Numbered from the stretch's first letter, positions 1 to 8,440 are shown. The stretch is DNA of 25,394 bases from an uncultured Oscillospiraceae bacterium (GCA_900543305.1 UQQZ01000033.1:1-25394); one strand, 5' to 3'. Notes: generated from the sequence alone by a model not told the origin. Program-made: numbers and translations.

Positions 1-822
1 CATGTTGTCGGGATGCAGGGTACGGCCAGTGCCGCCGCCGGAAGCCACGGAGAAGTACTTCTTGCCATTCTCATTGGCCCACTTCTTATAGGTACCAGCC
101 ACCAGGTGCTGGAAACGGGTGGGGTTGGTGGAGTTGCCAGTGATGGACACGTCCACGCCCTCAGCCTTCATGATGGCAACGCCTTCCAGAACATCGTTGG
201 CGCCGTAGCACTTGACAGCTGCGCGCTCGCCGTCGGAGAAGGGACGGGTCTCCACAACCTTCAGCTCACCGGTGAAGAAATCGAAGTCGGTCTTCACATA
301 GGTGAAGCCGTTGATCCGGGAGATGATGTAAGCAGCGTCCTTGCCCAGACCGTTCAGGATGATGCGCAGGGGCTCTTTCCGGGCGCGGTTAGCAGTCTTG
401 GCAATGCCGATAGCGCCTTCCGCAGCGGCGAAGGACTCGTGACCAGCCAGGAAGCAGAAGCACTTGGTCTCATCCCGGAGCAGCATTGCGCCCAGGTTGC
501 CATGGCCCCGGCCCACGTTCCGCTGCTCGGCCACAGAACCGGGCACGCAGAAAGCTTCCAGACCGATACCGATGGCCTCAGCGGCCTCAGCAGCAGTCTT
601 TACACCCTTCTTGATGGCCACAGCGCAGCCCAGGGTATAAGCCCAGCCAGCGTTCTCAAAAGCGATGGGCTGCACGCCCTTGACGATATCATAGGGATCG
701 AAACCCTTGCTGTTGCACAGCTCGCGGGCTTCCTCGAGGCTGCCAATGCCGTATTCGGCCAGGCACTTCTCGATTTTCGGCATTCTTCTTTCTTTGCCTT
801 CAAACATGACGTCATTAGCCAT
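1..822 (-). CDS. GGGtGRT protein (partial, C-terminus beyond window)
   Basis: This is the first 274 residues of a protein whose C-terminus lies beyond base 1. It starts MANDVMFEGKERRMPKIEKC and carries the motif SGGGTGRTLHPDN at residues 261-273, which names the GGGtGRT family found mainly in anaerobic Firmicutes. The family has no established biochemical function, and full members are around 330 residues, so about 55 residues are probably missing. The start at 822 is chosen because AAGGAGGAC lies just upstream in the 34-bp gap after the NifU-like gene. No signal peptide or membrane segment is seen, so it is probably cytoplasmic. The gene directly follows a NifU-like scaffold gene, which suggests, as inference only, a role linked to Fe-S clusters or to a metal-dependent enzyme. 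Confidence 0.85.
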   Translation of the reverse strand, partial: MANDVMFEGKERRMPKIEKCLAEYGIGSLEEARELCNSKGFDPYDIVKGVQPIAFENAGWAYTLGCAVAIKKGVKTAAEAAEAIGIGLEAFCVPGSVAEQRNVGRGHGNLGAMLLRDETKCFCFLAGHESFAAAEGAIGIAKTANRARKEPLRIILNGLGKDAAYIISRINGFTYVKTDFDFFTGELKVVETRPFSDGERAAVKCYGANDVLEGVAIMKAEGVDVSITGNSTNPTRFQHLVAGTYKKWANENGKKYFSVASGGGTGRTLHPDNM

Positions 823-856
823 TTGCTTGTCCTCCTTAGTTCATCCGCGTGGGGAA

Positions 857-1549
857 TTATTCTTCTCTGGGGTCGATGTACTTGGCAGCGCCGTCGAACC
901 GGCCGTACTGGCCAATGTTGTTCTTGTAGGCCTCATCAGGAGACACGCCATGACGGATGTCCTCCAGCATCTTGCCAACCTTGACAAACTGATAGCCAAT
1001 GACCTCGCCCTCTTCGTCGAGAGCCATCTTGATGACATAGCCTTCCGCCATTTCCATGTAGCGAACACCCTTGAGACCGGTGGAGAACATGGTGCCTACC
1101 TGAGAACGCAGGCCCTTGCCCAGGTCTTCCAGGCTGGCGCCGATGGGCAGACCATCCTCGGAGAATGCGGTCTGGCTGCGGCCATAAGCCAGCTGCTTGA
1201 AGATTTCACGCATGGCCACGTTGATGGCGTCGCACACCAGGTCGGTGTTCAAGCACTCCAGCAGAGTCTTGCCGGGGAGGATTTCAGCGGCCATAGCGGC
1301 GGAATGGGTCATACCGGAACATCCAAGAGTTTCCACCAGTGCTTCCTGCACAATGCCTTCCTTCACGTTCAGGGTCAGCTTGCAGGCGCCCTGCTGGGGA
1401 GCGCACCAGCCTACACCGTGGGACAGGCCGGAGATATCGGAAATCTGGTAGGACTTGACCCACTTGCCCTCTTCAGGAATAGGAGCGGGACCATGATGGG
1501 GTCCTTTCTTCACCGTGCACATATTTTCCACTTCATGGGAATAGTTCAT
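857..1549 (-). CDS. NifU/IscU-like iron-sulfur cluster scaffold-type protein
   Basis: This 230-residue protein has an IscU/NifU N-terminal-like core at about residues 35-120. The segment around GCSGMTHSAA (Cys77), followed by LPGKTLLECL, resembles the second cysteine region of IscU (GCGSAIASS then GKTLDEAL). Cys49 and Cys56 lie in the region of the first IscU ligand. The His-Cys pair that gives IscU its later ligands is not evident, and about 110 extra residues follow the core. Classical U-type scaffold chemistry is therefore uncertain. The start MNYSHEV at 1549 is preferred over an upstream ATG at 1591 because AAAGGAG lies 7 bp before it. It is the first gene of an operon with the GGGtGRT protein and has its own strong promoter. 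Gene databases usually name this family iron-sulfur cluster assembly scaffold protein. Confidence 0.8.
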   Translation of the reverse strand: MNYSHEVENMCTVKKGPHHGPAPIPEEGKWVKSYQISDISGLSHGVGWCAPQQGACKLTLNVKEGIVQEALVETLGCSGMTHSAAMAAEILPGKTLLECLNTDLVCDAINVAMREIFKQLAYGRSQTAFSEDGLPIGASLEDLGKGLRSQVGTMFSTGLKGVRYMEMAEGYVIKMALDEEGEVIGYQFVKVGKMLEDIRHGVSPDEAYKNNIGQYGRFDGAAKYIDPREE

Positions 1550-1620
1550 ATTGGTACTCCTTTCGGTTTCAGTTTTCTTTCGGCCCGGCACAACGCCGCC
1601 CGAAATACCAATCTGTGTCC

Positions 1621-1649
1621 ATTATAATCGGAAATAGGCCTTTATTCAA
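1621..1649 (-). promoter_or_regulatory. Sigma-A promoter of the NifU-like/GGGtGRT operon
   Basis: Read on the minus strand, TTGAAT (1644-1649) is followed by a 17-bp spacer and a perfect TATAAT (1621-1626). The promoter sits in the gap after the glutaredoxin-like gene and about 70 bp upstream of the NifU-like start. This separates the pair from the operon before it. Confidence 0.8.
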
Positions 1650-1665
1650 GAGCTTTGCCGAAATT

Positions 1666-1935
1666 TTAACAGCTTACCCCCGCTTCTTTGAGCACATCGT
1701 CCGGCTCCAAAGTGATGGAACCGTCTTCCCGTACAAAACAGGGAATCCCGATGCGGCCTTCTTCCTTGGCCTCCTTCAGCTCCTCCCTGGTATCCCGGAG
1801 CTTCAAAAAAGCCCGCAGGTTGTCCGTGGTTTCCGTGATCTCCACGAACTGATACCCGGTAAAGCCTTTCTCCTCAAACAGAGCCTTGGCTTCCCGACAG
1901 CCGGAACAGATGTGGGAACCGTAAAATGTCACCAT
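1666..1935 (-). CDS. Glutaredoxin-like thioredoxin-fold protein
   Basis: This 89-residue protein begins with a beta strand leading into CSGC (Cys10 to Cys13), a CxxC redox motif at the start of the first helix. Residues 63-73 (IGIPCFVREDG) hold the cis-proline element typical of glutaredoxin and thioredoxin folds. The length fits a single small glutaredoxin-type domain. It probably acts as a cytoplasmic thiol-disulfide protein; its partner cannot be told from the sequence. The gene overlaps the end of the histidine phosphatase gene by 7 bp, so the two are translationally coupled. It is the last gene of the M42 peptidase operon, and the next promoter starts within the following gap. The general fold is well supported; whether it is glutathione-dependent is not known. 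Confidence 0.75.
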   Translation of the reverse strand: MVTFYGSHICSGCREAKALFEEKGFTGYQFVEITETTDNLRAFLKLRDTREELKEAKEEGRIGIPCFVREDGSITLEPDDVLKEAGVSC

Positions 1936-2492
1936 GCTTCTCCCTCCTTTCCTTGGGGCAAGTCCAGCTCATAGGACCGGACTTCGCAATTGCCCATGCT
2001 GAATTGGAAAAATTCCTCATTGGTCATATCGTGAAAATAGCTTTCGATGATCCGGCAGATTCCTCCGTGGCACACAACCAGTACCCTTTCCTCCGGATAC
2101 TTTGCCGCGATGTCCTCCAAAAAGCTGTATACCCGGCAGGCAGTGGACATGTGGGATTCCCCGCCCGGGTATCGGACTGCAAAAGACTTCTTATTGGCCA
2201 GAAACCCCGGGTCAAACCGGGAAGCCCCTTCGTAAATGCCGTAGTTCTGTTCCCGAATCCGGGGATCTGTGGAAAAAGGCAGGTCCCTGCCCTGGCACAT
2301 CAGCTGGGCCGTCTGCCGGGCACGAAGCAAGGGGGAACAGATCACCCGGTCCAGAGGGATATCTTTCAGCTTTCGCCCGGCCTCCCTGGCTTGCTCCATG
2401 CCGGTCTCATCCAAGCTCAGATCCGTGGAGCCGCAGACAATATTTTCCCGGTTCCAGGCAGTCTGGCCGTGACGGGTCACATACAATTTCAT
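1929..2492 (-). CDS. Histidine phosphatase superfamily protein (PGM-like)
   Basis: The 187-residue product starts MKLYVTRHGQTAWN, with the RHG motif whose histidine is phosphorylated during catalysis in this superfamily. The second core histidine is in VVCHGGICR at about residues 140-148, and an arginine motif occurs at RARQTAQ near residue 60. These are the catalytic pocket residues of phosphoglycerate mutase-like phosphatases. Substrates vary widely in the family (phosphosugars, cobalamin intermediates, nucleotides) and cannot be assigned here. The start at 2492 is preferred over the ATG at 2498 because GGAG is spaced 6 bp from it and abuts the earlier one. The gene follows the M42 peptidase by 10 bp and overlaps the glutaredoxin-like gene. 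Confidence 0.85.
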   Translation of the reverse strand: MKLYVTRHGQTAWNRENIVCGSTDLSLDETGMEQAREAGRKLKDIPLDRVICSPLLRARQTAQLMCQGRDLPFSTDPRIREQNYGIYEGASRFDPGFLANKKSFAVRYPGGESHMSTACRVYSFLEDIAAKYPEERVLVVCHGGICRIIESYFHDMTNEEFFQFSMGNCEVRSYELDLPQGKEGEAW

Positions 2493-2502
2493 GGGCATCT
2501 CC

Positions 2503-3546
2503 TCAATACCAGGTCAAATCCAGGGTGCCGTCCAGGCTCACAAGGAACTGAGCCAGCAAATCGATGCAGTCCTGAATATCCGAAAGACAGCCCACCTCTG
2601 CGGGAGAATGTATATACCGCAGGGGGATGGACACGCAGGTAAAGGGTACGCCCTTCCCTGTCTTGTGAATGATATCTCCATCGGTGCCAGTGCGACCGGC
2701 GGCAGCTTCCGTTTGAACGGCCATACCCAGGGTATTCGCCGCCTGACGCAGCAGAGCCTGGAGTTTCTTGTGGCAGCTGGGATTGTTGATCAACACCGGA
2801 CCTCCCCCCACTTTCACGTCGCCGCTGGAAGCTATATCCATCCCCGGATAGTCGCTGGTGTAGGTTATGTCCACAGCAATAGCCAACGTAGGCTGGACCC
2901 GTGAGGCTACAAAATAGGCCCCGTTCATAGTGGTCTCTTCCCCCACGGTAGCGGCTCCATAAACGCCCACCTTGCACCCAAGCTTCTGGGCTTTCTTTAC
3001 CGCTTCCATCACAATGAAGGCACCGGTTCGGTTATCCATGCCCCGGCCGCTGATTCTGCCGTTTAACAGCTCCCGGCAGCCATTGTCAAAGATTACCGGA
3101 TCCCCCAGGGATACATGCTCCAGAGCCTCTTCCCGGCTTCCGGCCCCAATGTCCAGGTACAGGTCCGCGGGAACCATGTTCTCCTTTTTGTACATTTCTC
3201 TGGTAAAGACCACCGCCCCAAAGAGAGGACCCTTTTCCGTGATCACCTGCACCTGATGGCCGGGATACAGAGGCGCAAACACGCCTCCTGTCCGGTTCAC
3301 CCGGAGAAAGCCCTCTTCCGTCACTGCGGTGACCATCAGACCGATCTCGTCCATATGACCGGAGAGCATCACTCGGAACGGGTTTTCCGGGTTGAGAACT
3401 GCCACCACGTCCCCGATTTCATCGGTCCTGACTTCCTGGGAAAATGCTCCTGCATACTCGTACAGCTTCTTTCCCATTTCGATCTCGCTGCCGGATACCG
3501 ATGGGGTTGAAAGCATGTCCAAGAGAAGTTCCTTGTTCATTTCCAT
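2503..3546 (-). CDS. M42 family metallopeptidase (aminopeptidase / glutamyl aminopeptidase type)
   Basis: This 347-residue protein has the full set of M42 motifs in order: SGHMDEIG (His64, metal ligand), MDNRTGA (bridging Asp), VGEETT (catalytic Glu and a metal-binding Glu), AVDITYT (metal Asp) and IHSPAE (final metal His). M42 enzymes are cytoplasmic dimetal aminopeptidases that form tetrahedral dodecamers and trim peptides made by other proteases. All expected ligands are visible, so it should be active. The start MEMNKEL at 3546 is chosen because GGAGGT lies 6 bp upstream. The longer frame up to 3666 would run through the promoter and the argF terminator. It heads a three-gene operon with the histidine phosphatase and glutaredoxin-like genes. 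Confidence 0.9.
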   Translation of the reverse strand: MEMNKELLLDMLSTPSVSGSEIEMGKKLYEYAGAFSQEVRTDEIGDVVAVLNPENPFRVMLSGHMDEIGLMVTAVTEEGFLRVNRTGGVFAPLYPGHQVQVITEKGPLFGAVVFTREMYKKENMVPADLYLDIGAGSREEALEHVSLGDPVIFDNGCRELLNGRISGRGMDNRTGAFIVMEAVKKAQKLGCKVGVYGAATVGEETTMNGAYFVASRVQPTLAIAVDITYTSDYPGMDIASSGDVKVGGGPVLINNPSCHKKLQALLRQAANTLGMAVQTEAAAGRTGTDGDIIHKTGKGVPFTCVSIPLRYIHSPAEVGCLSDIQDCIDLLAQFLVSLDGTLDLTWY

Positions 3547-3579
3547 GAAACGACCTCCACTCCCAAAACTCTGTCTTTT

Positions 3580-3608
3580 ATTATAGCGGAAACCACCAGC
3601 CTTGAAAA
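3580..3608 (-). promoter_or_regulatory. Sigma-A promoter of the M42 peptidase operon
   Basis: On the minus strand a TTTTCA -35 (3603-3608) is followed by a 17-bp spacer and a perfect TATAAT -10 (3580-3585), about 33 bp upstream of the peptidase start. The -35 is weak (4 of 6 bases match) but the -10 and spacing are ideal. Confidence 0.7.
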
Positions 3609-3644
3609 GACCAAGATTTTTCCACCTTGAAAGGGTAGCCTGCG

Positions 3645-3681
3645 AAAAAAGCGGCCGGGCTCTCAAAGCCTGTACCGCTTT
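3645..3681 (-). terminator. Rho-independent terminator of the arginine operon
   Basis: Downstream of argF the minus strand holds an AAAGCGG/CCGCTTT stem with an inner GGCT/AGCC hairpin, followed by a run of six T. This closes the arginine operon before the M42 peptidase promoter. Confidence 0.75.
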
Positions 3682-3718
3682 CTTGCTGTCAACGGGAATT
3701 TTGCCTCCCCGCTGTTTT

Positions 3719-4639
3719 TTACATTTTTTCTTCGCCGCCCATGGTCTTTACCATCACGGCTTTCTGGGCATGGAGACGGTTTTCCGCTTCCTCGAAAATG
3801 TACTTGGCGTTGGCCTCAAACACTTCCTCGGTGATCTCCTCACCCCGGTGAGCGGGCAGGCAATGCTGCACCATGGCATCGGGCTTTGCCTGAGCCATCA
3901 GCTGGGCGTCCACACAGTAGCCCTTAAAGGCAGCCTCCCGCTGCTTGCGCTCCTCTTCCTGGCCCATGGAAGTCCACACGTCGGTGATCACCACATCTGC
4001 GTCCTTGGCAGCCTGCAGAGGAGAATCGGTCAGTTCAAACTTGTCCCCGTATCCGGCAGCAAACTCCAGAATCTCCTGGGGCGGACGATACCCTTCGGGA
4101 CAGGCCACAGACACCTTCATGCCCACCTTCAGACCGCCTACCACCAGGCTGTTCATCATGTTGTTGCCGTCTCCGATAAAGCACATCTTCAGCCCTTCCA
4201 GAGAACCCTTATATTCCCGGATGGTCATCAAGTCCGCCAGCACCTGGCAGGGATGACAGAAATCCGTCAGGCCATTGATCACGGGAACGCTGCCATACTG
4301 GGCCAGAGCCTCTACCTCATCCTGGCCAAAGGTGCGGATCATAATGCCGTCCACATACCGGGACAAAACCCGGGCCGTATCCTGGACCGGCTCGCCCCGG
4401 CCGATCTGGGAGCCCTCTGCCCCCAGCACCACCGCGTAGCCTCCTAGCTGATTGATGCCCACTTCGAAGGACACCCGGGTGCGGGTGGAAGACTTTTCAA
4501 AGATCATGCCCAAGCACTTGCCCTTTAAGTAGGGGTGCTCAATGCCGTGTTTGGTTTCGTACTTCAACTGATCCGCCAGGTTCAGAATATCCAAGATTTC
4601 CTGGCCGGTCAGATCCAAAAGCTTCAACAGATGTTTCAT
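3719..4639 (-). CDS. argF: Ornithine carbamoyltransferase
   Basis: The 306-residue product matches anabolic ornithine carbamoyltransferase in length and motifs: STRTR at 51-55 (carbamoyl phosphate binding), HPCQ at 129-132, the ornithine-binding Asp220 with the SMG loop at 224-226, and HCLP at 259-262 with the active cysteine. It converts ornithine and carbamoyl phosphate to citrulline in the cytoplasm, as a trimer in known cases. The start has AAAGGA upstream. It is the last gene of the arginine operon, 50 bp after argD, and a terminator follows. The setting in a complete biosynthetic operon supports the anabolic rather than the catabolic (arcB) role. No carbamoyl phosphate synthase genes are in this window. 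Confidence 0.96.
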   Translation of the reverse strand: MKHLLKLLDLTGQEILDILNLADQLKYETKHGIEHPYLKGKCLGMIFEKSSTRTRVSFEVGINQLGGYAVVLGAEGSQIGRGEPVQDTARVLSRYVDGIMIRTFGQDEVEALAQYGSVPVINGLTDFCHPCQVLADLMTIREYKGSLEGLKMCFIGDGNNMMNSLVVGGLKVGMKVSVACPEGYRPPQEILEFAAGYGDKFELTDSPLQAAKDADVVITDVWTSMGQEEERKQREAAFKGYCVDAQLMAQAKPDAMVQHCLPAHRGEEITEEVFEANAKYIFEEAENRLHAQKAVMVKTMGGEEKM

Positions 4640-4689
4640 GTGGTTTCATCCTTTCTGTACTTCCGGGCCTCTGCCCATTTTTATCCGGC

Positions 4690-5856
4690 TCAGGCTTCCA
4701 GCACGCTCTGGAAAATGGCCAGGCCTTCGTCCATGTCTTCTTTGGTGATGGTCAGAGGGGGCAGGAACCGCACCAGCTCTTTGGCGGTGAGGATCAGCAG
4801 GCCCTTCTTGGCGCATTCCACCAACACCTCATGGGCATCCTTTTCCGTCAATTTGATGCCCAACATCAAACCCCGTCCCCGGACATATTCCACCTGGGGC
4901 ATGGCCTCCAATTTTTCTTTCAGATAAGCACCCTTCTCCTTGACGCTTTCCAAAAACGCGGGATCGCTGACCCGGCGGACCACCTCTCTGGCTCCGGCGC
5001 AAACCACCGGATTGCCACCAAAGGTGGATCCCTGCATACCGGGCTGCAGAATATCTCCCAGCTTTTCACTGACCATGCAGGCTCCGATGGGCAGACCGCC
5101 GGCCAAACCCTTGGCGGTGGTGGCCACATCCGGATGGATTCCATAGCCCTGGTAGGCATAGAAGGCGCCGGTCCGGCCCACACCCGTCTGGACCTCGTCC
5201 ACCATCAACAGCACATCCCGCTCCCGGCAGAGCTTTTCCAAGCCCTGTACAAAGTCCTCGTCCATGGGAATCACGCCGCCTTCGCCCTGGACCATCTCTA
5301 ACAGCACCGCGCATACGGAACCGTCCAGAAGTTTTTCCACGCCGTCCAGATCTCCGGCCTCAGCGTATACAAAGCCTTCCGTCAAGGGCAGGAAGTCCTT
5401 GTGGAAAGCCTCCTGGCCCGTGGCTGCCAAGGTGGTCAAGGTACGGCCATGGAAGGAATTGACCAAAGTGACAATCTTGTAGGCGCCCCGCTTTTCCCCA
5501 TATTTCCGGGCCACCTTCACGGCACACTCGTTGGCTTCGGCACCAGAATTACAGAAAAACGCCTTCGCCATACCCGAAGCTTCACTGAGCTCTTGGGCCA
5601 GCCCGGTATTCTGGGGGCTGTAATAGTAATTGCACAGGTGCTGGATTTCCCCTGCCTGTTTGGACACCGCTTCCACCCAGCCGGGATCGCTGTACCCCAA
5701 AGCGTTTACCCCAATTCCTGCGGTGAAGTCAATGTATTCCTTTCCGTCCACATCCCATGCCCGGGCATTTTTACCCTTTACCAGAGCGGCATCTACCCGG
5801 CCATAGGTGTGGAGGATGTATCCTTGGTCTTGGTCTTTGATCTCCTGAAAGTTCAT
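4690..5856 (-). CDS. argD: Acetylornithine aminotransferase
   Basis: This 388-residue class III PLP aminotransferase has NSGAEANE at 103-110, FHGRT at 135-139, the Asp of MVDEVQTG at about 220 and the PLP-binding lysine in TTAKGLAGG at Lys249. It transfers an amino group from glutamate to N-acetylglutamate semialdehyde to make N-acetylornithine; family members can also act on succinyldiaminopimelate. The start at 5856 is chosen because GAGGGAG lies 4 bp upstream; a longer frame starting at 5889 has no better site. It lies 98 bp after argB and 50 bp before argF, in the expected pathway setting. No promoter is apparent in the 98-bp gap. Confidence 0.95.
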   Translation of the reverse strand: MNFQEIKDQDQGYILHTYGRVDAALVKGKNARAWDVDGKEYIDFTAGIGVNALGYSDPGWVEAVSKQAGEIQHLCNYYYSPQNTGLAQELSEASGMAKAFFCNSGAEANECAVKVARKYGEKRGAYKIVTLVNSFHGRTLTTLAATGQEAFHKDFLPLTEGFVYAEAGDLDGVEKLLDGSVCAVLLEMVQGEGGVIPMDEDFVQGLEKLCRERDVLLMVDEVQTGVGRTGAFYAYQGYGIHPDVATTAKGLAGGLPIGACMVSEKLGDILQPGMQGSTFGGNPVVCAGAREVVRRVSDPAFLESVKEKGAYLKEKLEAMPQVEYVRGRGLMLGIKLTEKDAHEVLVECAKKGLLILTAKELVRFLPPLTITKEDMDEGLAIFQSVLEA

Positions 5857-5954
5857 GAAACTCCCTCGCTTTCCTCGATGGTTTCCCATTTGCGCCCGAA
5901 CTTCTATTTTCAGGCCCTAATTTTCGCTTTTTCCTCTATATTTTAGTAGATCAA

Positions 5955-6806
5955 TTAATAGAACATGGTGCCAATACCTTCGTCGGTAAAGAGCTCCACC
6001 AAAATGGAATGGGGGGTCCGGCCGTCAATGATGTGGGCTCGTCCTACGCCCCGACGGACGGCATCTACGCAGCAATCAATCTTGGGGATCATGCCCCCGG
6101 AGATGATTCCTTCCTTTTTCAGCCGGCTCACATCGCTGACGTTGACCACGGGAATCAAGGTGCTTTCGTCGTCCTTGTCCCGCAAAAGACCACGAACATC
6201 GGTCATCAAAATCAATTTCATGGCGGAAAGGGAGGCCGCAATCCGGGCTGCCGCCACATCCGCGTTGATGTTGAACACCTCGCCGTGATATCCTGCCGCC
6301 ACGGTGGATACAATGGGCACATAGCCGTTGTCCGCAGCGTTCCGGAGAATCTCCGTGTTCACTTCCCGGATCTCTCCCACAAAGCCCAGCTCCGTATCCA
6401 GCTGGTCGGCTTTCAGCAGGGACCCGTCCAGACCGCAAAGGCCTACCGCCTTGCCACCTGCGTCTTCCAGCCGCTGGACCAGGTCCTTGTTCACCTTGCC
6501 CGCCAACACCTGCTGGACAATGTCCATGGTCTCCTGATCGGTAACTCGCATGCCGTTAAGGAATTTCCCCTCTTTGCCGATCTTTTTCAGCATGCCGTTG
6601 ATCTCCGGCCCGCCGCCATGAACCAGCACCACGTTGATGCCTACCAGCTGCATCAGCACAATATCGCTCATCACATCGTTTTTCAGGCCTTCGTCGATCA
6701 TGGCGTTGCCGCCGTACTTGACCACCACGGTTTTTCCTGCGTATTTTTTGATATAGGGCAGGGCCTGTACCAGAACTTTGGCCCGCTCACTGTTGGAGAT
6801 CTCCAC
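5955..6806 (-). CDS. argB: Acetylglutamate kinase
   Basis: The 283-residue product has the amino acid kinase fold motifs KYGG at 30-33 and HGGGPEIN at 63-70, and a C-terminal region matching N-acetylglutamate kinase. It phosphorylates N-acetylglutamate, the second step of the pathway. The protein carries an N-terminal helix of about 24 residues before the first strand. Such an extension is typical of arginine-inhibited hexameric kinases, so feedback inhibition by arginine is likely; this is inferred from family knowledge. The start is GTG at 6806, with GAGGGGG 7 bp upstream. The gene follows the small membrane protein gene by 20 bp. Confidence 0.95.
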   Translation of the reverse strand: MEISNSERAKVLVQALPYIKKYAGKTVVVKYGGNAMIDEGLKNDVMSDIVLMQLVGINVVLVHGGGPEINGMLKKIGKEGKFLNGMRVTDQETMDIVQQVLAGKVNKDLVQRLEDAGGKAVGLCGLDGSLLKADQLDTELGFVGEIREVNTEILRNAADNGYVPIVSTVAAGYHGEVFNINADVAAARIAASLSAMKLILMTDVRGLLRDKDDESTLIPVVNVSDVSRLKKEGIISGGMIPKIDCCVDAVRRGVGRAHIIDGRTPHSILVELFTDEGIGTMFY

Positions 6807-6826
6807 GATGTTTCCCCCTCATCCTC

Positions 6827-7159
6827 TCAAATATTTGCCAGATACCAAACCAGGGAAAGGAACTGGGCTGCCAGAAAAAGCATGATCCCACCGTTGCACC
6901 AAAGGGCCCCTAGAAGCAGCCGCCTCCAGAACTTGGAAAGCGCAAACCGTTTGAGCAACCCGTAGACGGCCATTCCCAATAGAAGCAGCACTGACGCCAC
7001 AATTCCCACCGTCAGGGAACAGGTCAGCGAAGCCATCATTCCCGAAATCAGCAAGATCAAAAATGCCAGGGTATTGCCAAACAGCAGAATGCAGAATACC
7101 AGAGCCACCACCGAACGGGGAGCAATGGGATTCCCCTCTCCTTTCCGTTCTTTCTTCAT
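6827..7159 (-). CDS. Small membrane protein of unknown function inside the arginine operon
   Basis: This 110-residue protein has a basic N-terminus (MKKERKGEG) and three predicted membrane segments, at about residues 16-43, 48-69 and 81-107, separated by a basic loop (LLKRFALSKFWRR). I do not recognise a named family. It has a ribosome site (GGGAGG, 9 bp from the ATG) and lies 28 bp after argJ and 20 bp before argB, so it is almost certainly co-transcribed with the arginine genes. No transport motif is visible and it is too short for a typical amino acid exporter. It could be a fortuitous insertion, a small regulator or part of a transporter; the sequence does not decide between these. Confidence 0.75.
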   Translation of the reverse strand: MKKERKGEGNPIAPRSVVALVFCILLFGNTLAFLILLISGMMASLTCSLTVGIVASVLLLLGMAVYGLLKRFALSKFWRRLLLGALWCNGGIMLFLAAQFLSLVWYLANI

Positions 7160-7187
7160 CCGGGCGTTCCTCCCTTAATTCGGGCCA

Positions 7188-8417
7188 TCAGGTGCGATAG
7201 TCCCCGTTGATCTTCACATAGTCATAGGTCAGGTCGCAGCCGTAAGCTTCCGCTTTGACCTGTCCCAAATGCAGATGGATCAGGATTTCAATTTCCTTCT
7301 CCCCCAACACCTGGGAAGCCTTCTCCTCAGAGAAGGGAATGCCTGCGCCGTTGACGCACACATCCACCTGGCCCGCCTGGGACCGGAAGGACACGTCGAT
7401 CTTTTCCACGTCCACGTCCGCCCCGGAGTAACCAATGGCGCACAGCACACGGCCCCAGTTGGCGTCGGCGCCAAACATGGCCGCCTTAAACAAGGTGGAA
7501 CAGATCACGCTCTTGGCCACGGTTTTTGCCGTGAGCATATCGGAAGCTCCCTCCACCTTGCACACCAACAGCTTGGTGGCGCCTTCTCCGTCTCCAGCCA
7601 TCAACTTGGAAAGCTTCCGGCAAACGGCTTCCAGAGCCTCCACAAAGGCATCGTAATCGGCGTCTTCCTCTTGGATCTCCTGGTTTCCGGCAGCGCCGTT
7701 TGCCAGAATGGCGAAGGTGTCGTTGGTGGAGGTGTCCCCGTCCACACTGATCATGTTGAAGGTGCAGTCCGTCACCTGATGGATGGCCTTATCCAGCATC
7801 TCGGGAGTGATGGCACAGTCGGTGGTCACAAAGCACAGCATGGTGGCCATATTGGGATGAATCATGCCGCTGCCCTTGGAAATGCCGCCCATCCGCACGG
7901 TTTTCCCGCCGATTTCCACTTCCGCCGCCGCTTCCTTGGGGATGGTATCCGTGGTCATAATGGCGGTAGCGGCTCCCAGGGAGCCTTCCGGACTCAGGGT
8001 TTTGGCCAGCTCCGGGATTCCCGCCGCAATGGGCTCCAGGGGCAAAGGCTGGCCGATCACTCCCGTGGAGGCAACCACCACGTCCTGGGGATCGATTCCC
8101 AGCGCCTTCCCGGTCAGCTCGCACATGGCCCGGGCTTTTTCCACTCCGTCCGCGTTGCAGGTGTTGGCGTTGCCGGAGTTGCAGATCACCGCTTTGGCCT
8201 GGCCGTTTTTCAGATTTTCCTTGGTCACCAGGATGGGCGCCCCTTTTACCAGATTTCTGGTGTACACCGCCGCTGCGGTGCAGGTAGATTCGCTGTAGAT
8301 CATGGCCAAGTCGGGCTTGGATTTATTTTTGCGGACGCCGCAGTGAATACCCCCGGCCACAAAACCCTGGGCTGCAGTGACACCGCCTTCAATCATCTTC
8401 ATGGATACTCTCTCCAT
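7188..8417 (-). CDS. argJ: Bifunctional glutamate N-acetyltransferase / ornithine acetyltransferase
   Basis: The 409-residue product matches ArgJ in length and motifs, starting with EGGVTAAQGF. It carries the self-cleavage site KGSGMIHPNMATML, with cleavage expected between Ala191 and Thr192; the freed threonine is the nucleophile. It moves the acetyl group from N-acetylornithine to glutamate, which recycles acetyl groups, and in many members it also makes acetylglutamate from acetyl-CoA. No argA-like synthase is in the operon, which fits a bifunctional enzyme but does not prove it. The start is ambiguous: ATG 8417 follows AGGA at 5 bp, and ATG 8402 follows GGAGAG at 7 bp. The gene lies 23 bp after argC. 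Confidence 0.95.
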   Translation of the reverse strand: MERVSMKMIEGGVTAAQGFVAGGIHCGVRKNKSKPDLAMIYSESTCTAAAVYTRNLVKGAPILVTKENLKNGQAKAVICNSGNANTCNADGVEKARAMCELTGKALGIDPQDVVVASTGVIGQPLPLEPIAAGIPELAKTLSPEGSLGAATAIMTTDTIPKEAAAEVEIGGKTVRMGGISKGSGMIHPNMATMLCFVTTDCAITPEMLDKAIHQVTDCTFNMISVDGDTSTNDTFAILANGAAGNQEIQEEDADYDAFVEALEAVCRKLSKLMAGDGEGATKLLVCKVEGASDMLTAKTVAKSVICSTLFKAAMFGADANWGRVLCAIGYSGADVDVEKIDVSFRSQAGQVDVCVNGAGIPFSEEKASQVLGEKEIEILIHLHLGQVKAEAYGCDLTYDYVKINGDYRT

Positions 8418-8440
8418 TTCTTTCCTAGGATTTTTATCTT

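Noticed and set aside
13..984. A 323-codon plus-strand frame at the window start
   Set aside because: It is the antisense of the GGGtGRT gene, which is open on the minus strand and carries the family motif.
3687..3692. A perfect TTGACA on the minus strand downstream of argF
   Set aside because: No -10-like hexamer occurs at 15-19 bp, and the sequence lies just before a terminator hairpin.
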